Below are positions 1 through 6,570 of a stretch of 6,570 nt of DNA, one piece after another. Position numbers and translations under genes: made by a program. The DNA comes from an uncultured Eubacteriales bacterium (GTDB taxonomy: Bacteria; Bacillota; Clostridia; UBA1381; UBA9506), in NCBI GenBank assembly GCA_902478395.1, contig CABSKZ010000167.1, positions 1-6,570 of the forward strand. The letters are read 5' to 3'. The notes under the pieces were generated by a model. It saw only the letters and a program-made list of their open reading frames with translations. It was not told where the DNA came from and searched no databases. Numbering within the stretch: position 1 is the stretch's first letter; the number at the start of each line of letters is the position of its first letter.

Positions 1-731
1 GTGATAAACAAGTCGCCGCATCTGGCAGGCCTTGCAATGGTTTCCAGAAGCCTGTCGACGGCGTTGTCATCCAATTCGTCAGCCGCTACCAATATTAGAA
101 GATTATCCTCGTAATCCTGGCACATGTAGCAGTCGCCAAACGGCCGCAGCCGTTCGTTCAGCAGGCGCTTCAGATGTTCATCTATCTGGCCGCTTACAAA
201 AATGACCTTGTAAAACCGTCTGTTTAAATCAATATGCAGCAGCTCACATTTTTCAATGAATTCATCGTTATCGATGCTGTCGGTAATAAACCGGTAAAGG
301 ATATTTTCTTTTAAAATATCCTCCGCGTCTCTGACCTTCTTTTTATAGAGGTTCTCATTGTCCAGCTTTTTCACGATGCTGCTCAGAGAGGAAATCAGCT
401 CCACCTCGTCGACGGGTTTGAGCAAAAAGTTTTCAATGCCCAGCTTAACACCCTGCTGGATATATTCGAAATCGTCAAACCCGCTCAGGATGATGGTCTT
501 CACAGATATGTCTTCTTCCTGCAGGTTCCGCAGCAATTCAATTCCAGTCAGCTTCGGCATTTTGATATCCGTAATCAGGATATCCGCTTTTTCCTTCCGC
601 AAAAACTCGAGCGCCTCCTGCCCGTCCCGGCACAGCGCCGCAATCTCCATTCCCATCTCCTCCCAGCAGAGCATTTTTTGCAGCCCATCCAGGATAAACG
701 GTTCATCGTCCACCAACATTACTTTATACAT
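1..731 (-). CDS. YesN-like response regulator, N-terminal part (3' end outside window)
   Basis: This is the cytoplasmic transcriptional regulator partner of the kinase encoded just upstream. The frame is open from ATG at 731 to the window edge (243 residues, no stop). Residues 1-120 form a receiver domain: acidic pair D8/D9, phospho-acceptor D55 in the motif TDIKMP, switch residue S83 in LSGFDDFEY, and conserved K105 in LLKPV. The LSGFDDFEY and LLKPV forms are typical of the YesN group, whose members end in an AraC-type helix-turn-helix; that part would lie to the left of the window. Residues about 120-243 begin with a charged helical stretch followed by an alpha/beta segment (RRFYKVIFVSG) like the poorly characterised middle region of these proteins. 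The start is supported by AGGGGG six bases upstream. The gene begins 14 bases after the kinase stop, so the two are almost certainly cotranscribed. The receiver assignment is firm; the DNA-binding domain and target genes are inferred from the family. Confidence 0.93.
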   Translation of the reverse strand, partial: MYKVMLVDDEPFILDGLQKMLCWEEMGMEIAALCRDGQEALEFLRKEKADILITDIKMPKLTGIELLRNLQEEDISVKTIILSGFDDFEYIQQGVKLGIENFLLKPVDEVELISSLSSIVKKLDNENLYKKKVRDAEDILKENILYRFITDSIDNDEFIEKCELLHIDLNRRFYKVIFVSGQIDEHLKRLLNERLRPFGDCYMCQDYEDNLLILVAADELDDNAVDRLLETIARPARCGDLFI

Positions 732-737
732 GAAATT

Positions 738-743
738 CCCCCT
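738..743 (-). promoter_or_regulatory. Ribosome binding site of the response regulator gene
   Basis: AGGGGG lies six bases before the ATG at 731, within the 14-base gap after the kinase stop codon. This placement supports both the chosen start and tight translation of regulator after kinase. Confidence 0.75.
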
Positions 744-745
744 GT

Positions 746-2533
746 TCAGCCATCGTTCCGTTCCATACGCCCCTGCGAAATTTTCAGTACCACAGCGGTT
801 CCGCCATTGTGCCGCGAATAAATTTTCAGTCCACTTGTTTTATCGTACATCAACCGTAACCTTCTGTGAATATTCACCAGCCCGATATTTTCCTTCGGAA
901 GTGCTTCCCTGCTGAGTGCATCCCGGATTTTTTCCAGCTTGTCCTTCGTCATTCCGGCGCCGTTATCACGGATTAAGAACACAATATAGCCGCGCACCTG
1001 TTTTGCCCTCAGCCATAGCTGGTTGTTCTGATTGTCGGGAATAAAGCCGTGGATAATATAGTTTTCCATAATCGGCTGAAGGATGTTCTTTGGCACACTG
1101 TAGGCCAAAATGTCCGGCTCCACATGAAACGTGACGTTCAGGCTTTCCCCATACCGGATCTTAAACAGTTCCAAATACATTTTACAGTACCGGATTTCCT
1201 CCCGGACCGTGACAATGGAACTGCCATGAATGCTGCTGCGGAACAGGCGGGAAAGGATATAAATCATATCCGCGGCCTCCCGGTCGTCATTCGCAACCGC
1301 CTTCATCCGTATCGCCTCCAGCGTATTGCTTAAAAAGTGCGGGTTAATCTGGGCTTCGAGCGCGGAAAGCATGGCGTCCTTCTGCTGGATATCCGCAATG
1401 TAGTATTTGTCGATATAAGTCTTTAAATCGTCGCACATGCCGTTGAATACAATGGACAATTCATCGAACTCATCGCGTACCTTATCGACCGGAATCCGCT
1501 CCTCCAGGTTATTGTTGCGCACATTCGCGATTGCGTCGGTGATGCGGTTCATCCGTTTCGAAAAAATCCGCATGGTAAAATATATGAGGGCCAGCAGGGT
1601 GAGCAGGCAAATTACCGTGAAAATAATGATGACGTTGCGGATGGGCTGCGTCTTAGCAAGCAACTGTGACTGCGGAATCAGCCCAAGAACCAAAAAGCCG
1701 TTTTCCCCCTGCGTATAAGCGTTTATGTAATTTGTCTCCCCGTTCAGCCTGACGACTCCTGCTTCCGTATCAATTTGAAAAACTTGGTTGTAATATTGGC
1801 CCGTCGAATCGTAGAGCACCTTGCGTTCCGGCGTCAGAACCAATACGTCGCCCAACAGGTCGTCGCGGTACTTCTCCAGATATTTTGTAATGCCCTCCGC
1901 TGTAAACTCCACATAGATTTCCGCTATCTTTTTCGACTCATATTTTGAGCCGATTTGCGTGGAAACCATATAGGTAACCCGGTTATGGTCCACCTCGAAC
2001 GGCTTAAACCCGCTTGGAAAAACGCTGAGGTTGTTCGTCGCATAATTCCGTCCGTCCGACGCAAAGGCCGGACCGCTGCCGCCTGCCGCCGACTGCTCTC
2101 TTGAATAGGAATAGGCGTTTCCATCCAGCGTTTTCCGCACGGTAATGCTCGAAATATCCGTATCGTTTCCGAACGCGGAGAAAAAATAGGTGTCAAAATC
2201 CCGCTTCAGTTCCATATCAGCATAATCGGAAAGGTCAATCGGGTGTTCCAGAAAGGACATCACGTTCTTGGCCGTATCCTGGTTGTTGTACATGGCGACA
2301 GATATGGACTTGACAACGGACAGCTTATTCTGCACATAATCGTCTGTGTTCTGCAGGATAATCCGGTTGTACTTCATTTCCCGCTCCGTAATCATATTGT
2401 CGCTGTAGGAGGATAAAATGAAATAAATCACAACAAAAACAAGCACGATAACGCCGATAAAACAGAGAAATATTTTACTGAAAAATTTTGACGAGAAAAT
2501 ATTCTGTACGAGCTTATGCAGTTTTTCGGCCAT
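746..2533 (-). CDS. YesM-like sensor histidine kinase with extracellular sensor domain
   Basis: This membrane kinase (595 residues) senses an external signal and phosphorylates the response regulator encoded 14 bases downstream. The order of parts is: membrane segment 1 at about 21-40; an extracellular region at about 42-298, probably Cache-like (it contains LTPERKVLYDSTG); membrane segment 2 at about 299-320; a HAMP linker at about 318-374; a His_kinase region with phospho-acceptor H399 in QINPHFLSNTLEAIR; and a C-terminal ATPase domain with N-box N491 in LQPIMENYIIHGF, DNGAGM at 523-528 and GLVNIHRRLRLMYD at 551-564. This is the standard layout and size for the YesM/LytS-like class. The frame stays open upstream to an ATG at 2662, but I chose 2533 because AAGGAGGG precedes it and a lysine-containing N-terminus then leads straight into the first membrane segment. 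All ATPase and His motifs appear intact. The ligand is unknown; relatives often respond to carbohydrate availability. Confidence 0.95.
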   Translation of the reverse strand: MAEKLHKLVQNIFSSKFFSKIFLCFIGVIVLVFVVIYFILSSYSDNMITEREMKYNRIILQNTDDYVQNKLSVVKSISVAMYNNQDTAKNVMSFLEHPIDLSDYADMELKRDFDTYFFSAFGNDTDISSITVRKTLDGNAYSYSREQSAAGGSGPAFASDGRNYATNNLSVFPSGFKPFEVDHNRVTYMVSTQIGSKYESKKIAEIYVEFTAEGITKYLEKYRDDLLGDVLVLTPERKVLYDSTGQYYNQVFQIDTEAGVVRLNGETNYINAYTQGENGFLVLGLIPQSQLLAKTQPIRNVIIIFTVICLLTLLALIYFTMRIFSKRMNRITDAIANVRNNNLEERIPVDKVRDEFDELSIVFNGMCDDLKTYIDKYYIADIQQKDAMLSALEAQINPHFLSNTLEAIRMKAVANDDREAADMIYILSRLFRSSIHGSSIVTVREEIRYCKMYLELFKIRYGESLNVTFHVEPDILAYSVPKNILQPIMENYIIHGFIPDNQNNQLWLRAKQVRGYIVFLIRDNGAGMTKDKLEKIRDALSREALPKENIGLVNIHRRLRLMYDKTSGLKIYSRHNGGTAVVLKISQGRMERNDG

Positions 2534-2539
2534 GCTGTT

Positions 2540-2547
2540 CCCTCCTT
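2540..2547 (-). promoter_or_regulatory. Strong ribosome binding site that sets the kinase start
   Basis: AAGGAGGG ends six bases before the ATG at 2533. It is the strongest ribosome binding site in the window. It argues against the in-frame ATGs at 2662 and 2569, which would add a polar, Cys/Arg-rich extension of 43 or 12 residues before the first membrane segment. Confidence 0.85.
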
Positions 2548-2581
2548 CGGGCTTTATCTTTTTTATCATAGTTAGCAATAC

Positions 2582-2606
2582 AGCGTGCCGGATGGCCCGG
2601 CACGCT
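2582..2606 (-). repeat. Perfect 10-base GC-rich inverted repeat before the kinase gene
   Basis: AGCGTGCCGG is followed, after a five-base loop, by its exact reverse complement CCGGCACGCT. The repeat sits 48 bases before the kinase ATG and 89 bases after the stop codon of the SLH gene. Transcribed, it would form a stable hairpin. Neither strand has a T-run directly after it, so it is not a textbook intrinsic terminator. It could be a leaky terminator, an RNA-stability or processing hairpin between the surface-protein and kinase messages, or a protein-binding palindrome. The repeat is seen directly; its role is not known. Confidence 0.7.
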
Positions 2607-2633
2607 ATAAAATTCCTGTTTATGCAGTGTCTG

Positions 2634-2677
2634 CTGAATAAAACACAAGTGTCCCTTGTCATTCAGCCTGGTGAATG
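2634..2677 (-). repeat. Overlapping weak inverted repeats after the SLH gene
   Basis: The region just after the SLH gene holds two inverted repeats that share an arm. CTGAAT (2634-2639) can pair with ATTCAG (2661-2666), enclosing a second pair, ACAAG (2645-2649) with CTTGT (2655-2659). Alternatively CATTCA (2660-2665) can pair with TGAATG (2672-2677). In the minus-strand transcript the inner ACAAG/CTTGT hairpin is followed by GTTTTATT, vaguely terminator-like, but the stem is only five base pairs. Such short repeats can arise by chance; a weak terminator or a switching leader are both possible. Confidence 0.35.
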
Positions 2678-2695
2678 GTGCACAGAAACGCAGGT

Positions 2696-5600
2696 TTATT
2701 TATAAACCGCCATAAGCTTTACAACACTCTCCTGGATAATTGCAATAATATAGGTATTGTCGCCAATATCATCAATCTTACCGGCTTTTACTTCATTTTT
2801 TCCCGTGTCTACCAACGCTATCGCGTTACCAGGAGTAATAACCCAGCTGCTGGGTATTCCGCTGCTGTCGTTTACGACGAGTTTCTTTGATGCGGCGTCC
2901 ATCCGCGTCACGTTGCCCTGCATCACGTTCCAAGCCCCCCTGAGAGACGTAGCCGGTGAAAGGTTGCTCTTCTTTTGCAAGGTGAAATCCTCAGCACGGG
3001 CAATTACCGAGCCAATCTCCACGATTTCATTTTTTGTAGTGGCCGAGATCGAAACAATATCTCCAAACTGAATGTCCAGTTTGGTCAGAAGCGTTTCATC
3101 CGGCACGACAAACTCCTTGTAGCCCTGAATCGTAACGCCGCAGACTTTTTTCACGATCTCGTCTTCATAAATAGTATCGCTGATGCGGCCGACTACAAAG
3201 GAATCCTTATAATTTACCTTCGCATCAGAGTTGCTCAGCCCTTCTACTAAAACGAATGGGGCATTGTTGAAGTCGTCTGTATCATAACTGATAAAGTTAT
3301 ATTTCTGATCGTTCATGAAATAGGTGCTGTCCGAAACCAGAAAGCCTTTGTCCTGCGATTTGTCCGGAGGAACAACCATAACCTTGGTGGATGCCGAAAG
3401 GAACACCTGGCTGTCCAGCGAATTGTTCGTGGTGGTATAAATAACCTGATTCCCTGTAACTCCTTGCGTAAAATCATCGTATCCGGCGGTTGTAATGGAG
3501 CGTATTTTACCGTCTGCGTTCATATTGCACAGGATAACCTGCGGAATCGCTATGCCATTTCCGTCACACAAGCCATATTTCAACATTAATTTTTCTTTCT
3601 CACTCGTTGACTTGTCAGTCTCATCCTCTTCACCAGGTTTAACACTGACCTTCCGTTCTCCGTTTATGGAAACGTTGTCAGCCAGCTCCGCGACCGTCAG
3701 CTTGCCTTCTAATGTAAAAAGTTTCAGCTTCGGTGCACTCAAGATAGAACTGTTTCCTCTATCCACGCCGCACAGGTAGGTATAATTTTTTGCACCGCCC
3801 TGTTGTTTGTCCAGATACAGAACTTTGCCGGATGCGTCAAGATACACCTTCACATAGTCGTTGAGTTTAATCTGGTAATCCGGCCGCGTGTCCATCAAAT
3901 TTTGCAGATAGGCGCTCAGCTCATATTCCTTTTCTCCCACCTTCACAGAGGTGCTGCCTGTCTCATTGATATACTCTTCCGCAGCCGCTGCCACATTCTC
4001 AATCGTATAGGTGTCGTCATCCGCGGTAAGAGCAGTCCGCCGCACGAGCAGGACATCGTTGCGTTTCAGGGCCGACAATCTGGATTTTTTGCCGTTTGCC
4101 GTCACCGTATAGTCGCGGTTATAGAGGTTGACCTCCGGCCCGCCATACAGGTCCGTAATTTTTTCATTCGCGAGGAATACCGAGTCCACAATCACAACAT
4201 CATACGAGTCAACCGACAGTACGTCATACTCCCCGTCGTTGTTGTTGTCCAGCAGCCGGACGCTGCCGACCTCCAACTCCTTAAGAACCGTCAGCACGTC
4301 TTTTTTGTAATTCATTCCGCCGTTGAGTACGACCTCCGCAGCCGCTGGAATGGTAATGGTTTCTTCTTTGTCCCCTTCGAAATAAGTAAGCCGGATTGCA
4401 GAACCCGTCCCGCTCTTTGCAACACTGGAAATATCCTCCGCTTCGATGGTCAGCTGGTCGTTGCGGCGCTCCGGCGCTTCTATCCAGAGAATGGTATTCT
4501 CCTCTGCGTCGCTGTCGACATAATATTCTACATAACTTCCTATCAAGCCTTCTACATACTCCGGATTTACATAGTATATCGTACCGTCAATCTGAACACA
4601 ACCCTCTACCAGCGGTTTTTCTCCGTCGAGGGAGCGTTCGTGCGTCGCCCTTACATAGCCCGTCTTTTTTTGAATGTGCAGCTGCTCAGTCAGGAGGGTA
4701 ATATTTTTGCCCTGTACATAGGTGATAGAATCATCCTCCAGCCCGGTTTCTTTCAAAAACGGCGCTTCCAAGGTGTTGGCAATCAATTTAGCCGCCATTC
4801 CACGGTTAATCATCGTATGGAGCGGAAAATCCGACAGCCCTGCCATGATTCCGTTCTGCATTCCAACAGAGAGGTACCCATTCGGATATCCGCCGGCCTT
4901 TTCCGCCATATAGCCATAACCAGTGGCGCCCACCAGCATCTTGACCGCTTCTATGTAGGTAATCGTCTGTTCCGGGCTGAAGTATCCGCCGCCGGTTCCG
5001 TTCACTAGTCCAGCACCGTATGCCGCAGCGATGGCGCCGCTGGCCCAGTGTTCCGGCGCGACGTCCAAAAAGCTGCTGGTAGATGCCGCAGACGCGGTAT
5101 CCATTCCCATCAGCCGCATAAGCTGTGTCGTAAATTCCGCCCGCGTCAACGTGTTTTCCGGCCGGTAGGTGTTGTCCTCATAGCCCTGTACAATCCCCAG
5201 TCCGTAGAGCAGGCGGATGTCAGAGGCGAACGGACTGGACGCGAGGTCTGTCGGCATCTTTGCCGACGTTCCTCCGGATCCTGCTGGCGCTGCCGCTGAA
5301 GATATCTGGAAGTTCAGCAATGAGAAACCAACATCCATAGCGGAACCGCCCGTTGCAGCCCCCACATGGAAATATCCTGTCCCTTCCTCCCCAAGTGTGC
5401 CAGGGAGTGAGAAAGAGGTCTCATACCCGCCAAGCGTGACGGTATAGGTTCCATTTTTCTCCGAAAGCTGGAAGGATATTTTTCCGCCCTGCTTCACATT
5501 CGCGGCAATATCTGAAACCGCGATGGCCTGCCATGGCGCTTCCGGCGTGTTGGCGAACACGTTAAATGAAATGGTCGAATCGTTCTTCAAATACAGAACC

Positions 5601-5941
5601 ATGTAAATGCCGTTGAAGCTCATCCGCGTCTGGTATTCCGACATGGTGTTCAAGTCGGACAAAACGAAACTGATAAACGGTCCTGCGTCCGGATTGTCGT
5701 CCATATAGCAGGGAATCGTTTCGAACTGTAAGTCAAACGCGATATTTTTATAATCTGTTTTTTGCTTATAAATAACATAGTTATTCGTTTTACCTGAAAA
5801 TTCTACTGAACCTGTGTTTTCCTTTGCGCCAAGCCCGCCGAGCGCGTTCCAGTTTGATTCCGCCGCGAATCCGGCGGGAGGAACCACTAGCGACAGAAGC
5901 ATAGCGACAACCAGCGTCAGTACTGTGACTCTTGTTTTCAT
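2696..5941 (-). CDS. Secreted SLH-domain surface protein with large uncharacterised C-terminal region
   Basis: This is a secreted, wall-anchored protein of 1081 residues whose biochemical role I cannot name. Residues 1-27 are a signal peptide (basic start, hydrophobic core, cleavage near AGFAA). Residues about 30-215 alternate short beta-strands and resemble a concanavalin/laminin-G-like sandwich, perhaps carbohydrate-binding. A Gly/Ser/Ala linker (216-229) leads to three SLH repeats at about 234-278, 291-337 and 352-390; SLH repeats bind secondary cell wall polymers. The first keeps the key TRAE motif (266-269), but the others read TYIE and INRG. Residues 400-1081 are beta-rich, with degenerate repeats of the form V-x-x-Y-x-D followed by a hydrophobic strand, and a DNNNDGEYD loop (565-573) that looks calcium-binding. 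I see no catalytic motif. Long SLH proteins of this layout occur in Clostridia but are mostly uncharacterised. The start overlaps the previous stop (ATGA), so translation is probably coupled. Coding and surface location are firm; function is open. Confidence 0.93.
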   Translation of the reverse strand: MKTRVTVLTLVVAMLLSLVVPPAGFAAESNWNALGGLGAKENTGSVEFSGKTNNYVIYKQKTDYKNIAFDLQFETIPCYMDDNPDAGPFISFVLSDLNTMSEYQTRMSFNGIYMVLYLKNDSTISFNVFANTPEAPWQAIAVSDIAANVKQGGKISFQLSEKNGTYTVTLGGYETSFSLPGTLGEEGTGYFHVGAATGGSAMDVGFSLLNFQISSAAAPAGSGGTSAKMPTDLASSPFASDIRLLYGLGIVQGYEDNTYRPENTLTRAEFTTQLMRLMGMDTASAASTSSFLDVAPEHWASGAIAAAYGAGLVNGTGGGYFSPEQTITYIEAVKMLVGATGYGYMAEKAGGYPNGYLSVGMQNGIMAGLSDFPLHTMINRGMAAKLIANTLEAPFLKETGLEDDSITYVQGKNITLLTEQLHIQKKTGYVRATHERSLDGEKPLVEGCVQIDGTIYYVNPEYVEGLIGSYVEYYVDSDAEENTILWIEAPERRNDQLTIEAEDISSVAKSGTGSAIRLTYFEGDKEETITIPAAAEVVLNGGMNYKKDVLTVLKELEVGSVRLLDNNNDGEYDVLSVDSYDVVIVDSVFLANEKITDLYGGPEVNLYNRDYTVTANGKKSRLSALKRNDVLLVRRTALTADDDTYTIENVAAAAEEYINETGSTSVKVGEKEYELSAYLQNLMDTRPDYQIKLNDYVKVYLDASGKVLYLDKQQGGAKNYTYLCGVDRGNSSILSAPKLKLFTLEGKLTVAELADNVSINGERKVSVKPGEEDETDKSTSEKEKLMLKYGLCDGNGIAIPQVILCNMNADGKIRSITTAGYDDFTQGVTGNQVIYTTTNNSLDSQVFLSASTKVMVVPPDKSQDKGFLVSDSTYFMNDQKYNFISYDTDDFNNAPFVLVEGLSNSDAKVNYKDSFVVGRISDTIYEDEIVKKVCGVTIQGYKEFVVPDETLLTKLDIQFGDIVSISATTKNEIVEIGSVIARAEDFTLQKKSNLSPATSLRGAWNVMQGNVTRMDAASKKLVVNDSSGIPSSWVITPGNAIALVDTGKNEVKAGKIDDIGDNTYIIAIIQESVVKLMAVYK

Positions 5942-6570
5942 TCTTCCACCCCGTTTTCCAATTGCGTGTATGCGTAAATCATCTGGAACACTTCCGCACG
6001 CGTGCAGTAGTCCGCAGGGGCGAACGTCCCGTCTCCCTTGCCATTTAAGATACCAGCACCGCGAAGCTTCTCAACGCTTTCCTGTGCGTATGCCGCAATC
6101 TGGTCCGCGTCGCGAAATGCAGCGGCGCCCTCTCCGGAAGCAAGCGCGATTCCTTTTTTCGCAATGGCGCGTTCCAGCATCACTGCCGCGTCCTGCCGCG
6201 TCACCGGGGCGCCTGTTCCGAACGATTGCTCCGATACGCCGTTTACCAATCCGGCGTTCACCGCCGAAGCGACAAACCGGTAAAACCATTGCTCTTCCGC
6301 CACGTCGCCAAAATTGCATGACGCCGTTTCGTCCAGCGCGTCTGCCGCAATAACCAGCATCTTCACGAATTCCTCGCGGGACACTACGTCTGTTGGATGC
6401 AGTTTTCCATCGCCGCTGCCGGAAATAATCTTTTTCTCATAGAGGGATTGGATTGCCGGATAAGCCCATTCCACCTGTTCGATATCATCAAACGCAGCTT
6501 TGATACCGGAATATTCATCTTCTGGTGTATTGGTCGGCAAAGGCGCCGGGGTCGTGGCTGGGAGCTTCAC
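5938..6570 (-). CDS. SLH-domain surface protein, C-terminal end (5' part outside window)
   Basis: This is the end of a cell-surface protein anchored by three C-terminal SLH repeats. The frame is open to the window edge (210 residues seen). The GTG at the very edge is probably an internal valine codon, not a start, because no signal peptide follows it. Residues 1-18 are a Pro/Thr-rich linker, typical of the join between an extracellular functional domain and its anchor. The SLH repeats lie at about 27-74, 87-135 and 152-199. Each starts with an F-x-D motif (FDDI, FGDV, FRDA) and keeps the binding-site Ser/Thr-Arg pair (SREE, TRQD, TRAE), so this set looks fully functional. The activity of the protein lies in the missing N-terminal part and cannot be judged. 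Its stop overlaps the start of the 1081-residue SLH gene by four bases, suggesting the two are made together. Confidence 0.92.
   Translation of the reverse strand: MKLPATTPAPLPTNTPEDEYSGIKAAFDDIEQVEWAYPAIQSLYEKKIISGSGDGKLHPTDVVSREEFVKMLVIAADALDETASCNFGDVAEEQWFYRFVASAVNAGLVNGVSEQSFGTGAPVTRQDAAVMLERAIAKKGIALASGEGAAAFRDADQIAAYAQESVEKLRGAGILNGKGDGTFAPADYCTRAEVFQMIYAYTQLENGVEE
5946..5952 (-). promoter_or_regulatory. Weak ribosome binding site within the upstream SLH gene
   Basis: GGGGTGG lies four bases before the ATG at 5941, inside the last codons of the preceding gene. It matches the consensus poorly and sits close to the start. With the ATGA stop/start overlap, this suggests that ribosomes finishing the upstream gene restart here. 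Confidence 0.45.

Noticed and set aside
358..915. Open frame of 185 codons on the plus strand across the kinase/regulator junction
   Set aside because: It is antisense to the receiver domain and the kinase C-terminus, both of which have intact family motifs. Its Ser-rich translation has no recognisable content.
2582..2606. Calling the GC-rich hairpin a rho-independent terminator
   Set aside because: No T-run follows the stem on either strand, so it is reported as an inverted repeat of uncertain role.
2615..2648. Possible promoter for the kinase gene (TTGTGT then CATAAA on the minus strand, 18-base spacing)
   Set aside because: The match to consensus is poor at both boxes and such matches are common by chance, so I could not support a promoter call.
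2534..2662. In-frame N-terminal extension of the kinase to an ATG at 2662
   Set aside because: The extension covers the palindromic gap, is Cys/Arg-rich and unlike a kinase N-terminus, and a strong ribosome binding site precedes the ATG at 2533.
3803..5008. Open frame of 401 codons on the plus strand, antisense to the SLH gene
   Set aside because: It lies wholly inside a gene with a clear signal peptide and SLH repeats. Its translation shows no domain, signal or transmembrane logic, and it is best explained as a by-product of codon use on the other strand.
5938..6353. Plus-strand and alternative minus-strand open frames overlapping the partial SLH gene
   Set aside because: They overlap three well-formed SLH repeats in the chosen frame and have Arg/Pro/Ser-rich translations typical of shadow frames.

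Overview
All four genes in this window lie on the minus strand, so the biological reading order runs from high to low coordinates. The genes are two S-layer-homology (SLH) surface proteins, then a sensor histidine kinase, then its response regulator. There are no RNA genes, mobile elements, CRISPR arrays or phage-like genes that I can see. SLH wall anchoring, a YesM/YesN-type two-component pair and strong AGGAGG-like ribosome binding sites point to a Gram-positive bacterium of the Bacillota. A clostridial (Oscillospiraceae-like) or Paenibacillus-like organism fits best. Base composition looks close to balanced by eye, but I did not count it.

Region by region: 6570-5938 is the C-terminal end of an SLH protein cut by the window edge, with a Pro/Thr linker followed by three SLH repeats. 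Its stop codon overlaps the start of the next gene (ATGA). That gene, 5941-2696, encodes a secreted protein of 1081 residues: signal peptide, a beta-sandwich-like N-terminal domain, three SLH repeats in the middle, and about 680 residues of beta-rich sequence with no function I recognise. A 162-base gap (2695-2534) holds several inverted repeats. Next is a YesM-like sensor kinase (2533-746, 595 residues) with two membrane segments, a large extracellular sensor region, HAMP, the phospho-acceptor His region and an ATPase domain. A 14-base gap leads to a YesN-like response regulator (731 to the left edge, 243 residues seen). Its receiver domain is complete, but its expected AraC-type DNA-binding domain lies outside the window.

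How they may work together (inference): the two SLH proteins are made together and attach to the cell wall polymer, where they could bind or organise envelope or carbohydrate material. The kinase senses something outside the cell and signals to the response regulator, which would control transcription. Relatives of this kinase/regulator pair usually control neighbouring carbohydrate uptake or degradation genes, but no transporter or glycoside hydrolase is visible here. The link between the surface proteins and the signalling pair therefore rests on gene order alone. I found no clear case for a wholly new system. The most open question is the large uncharacterised C-terminal region of the 1081-residue protein, followed by the structured gap before the kinase gene.
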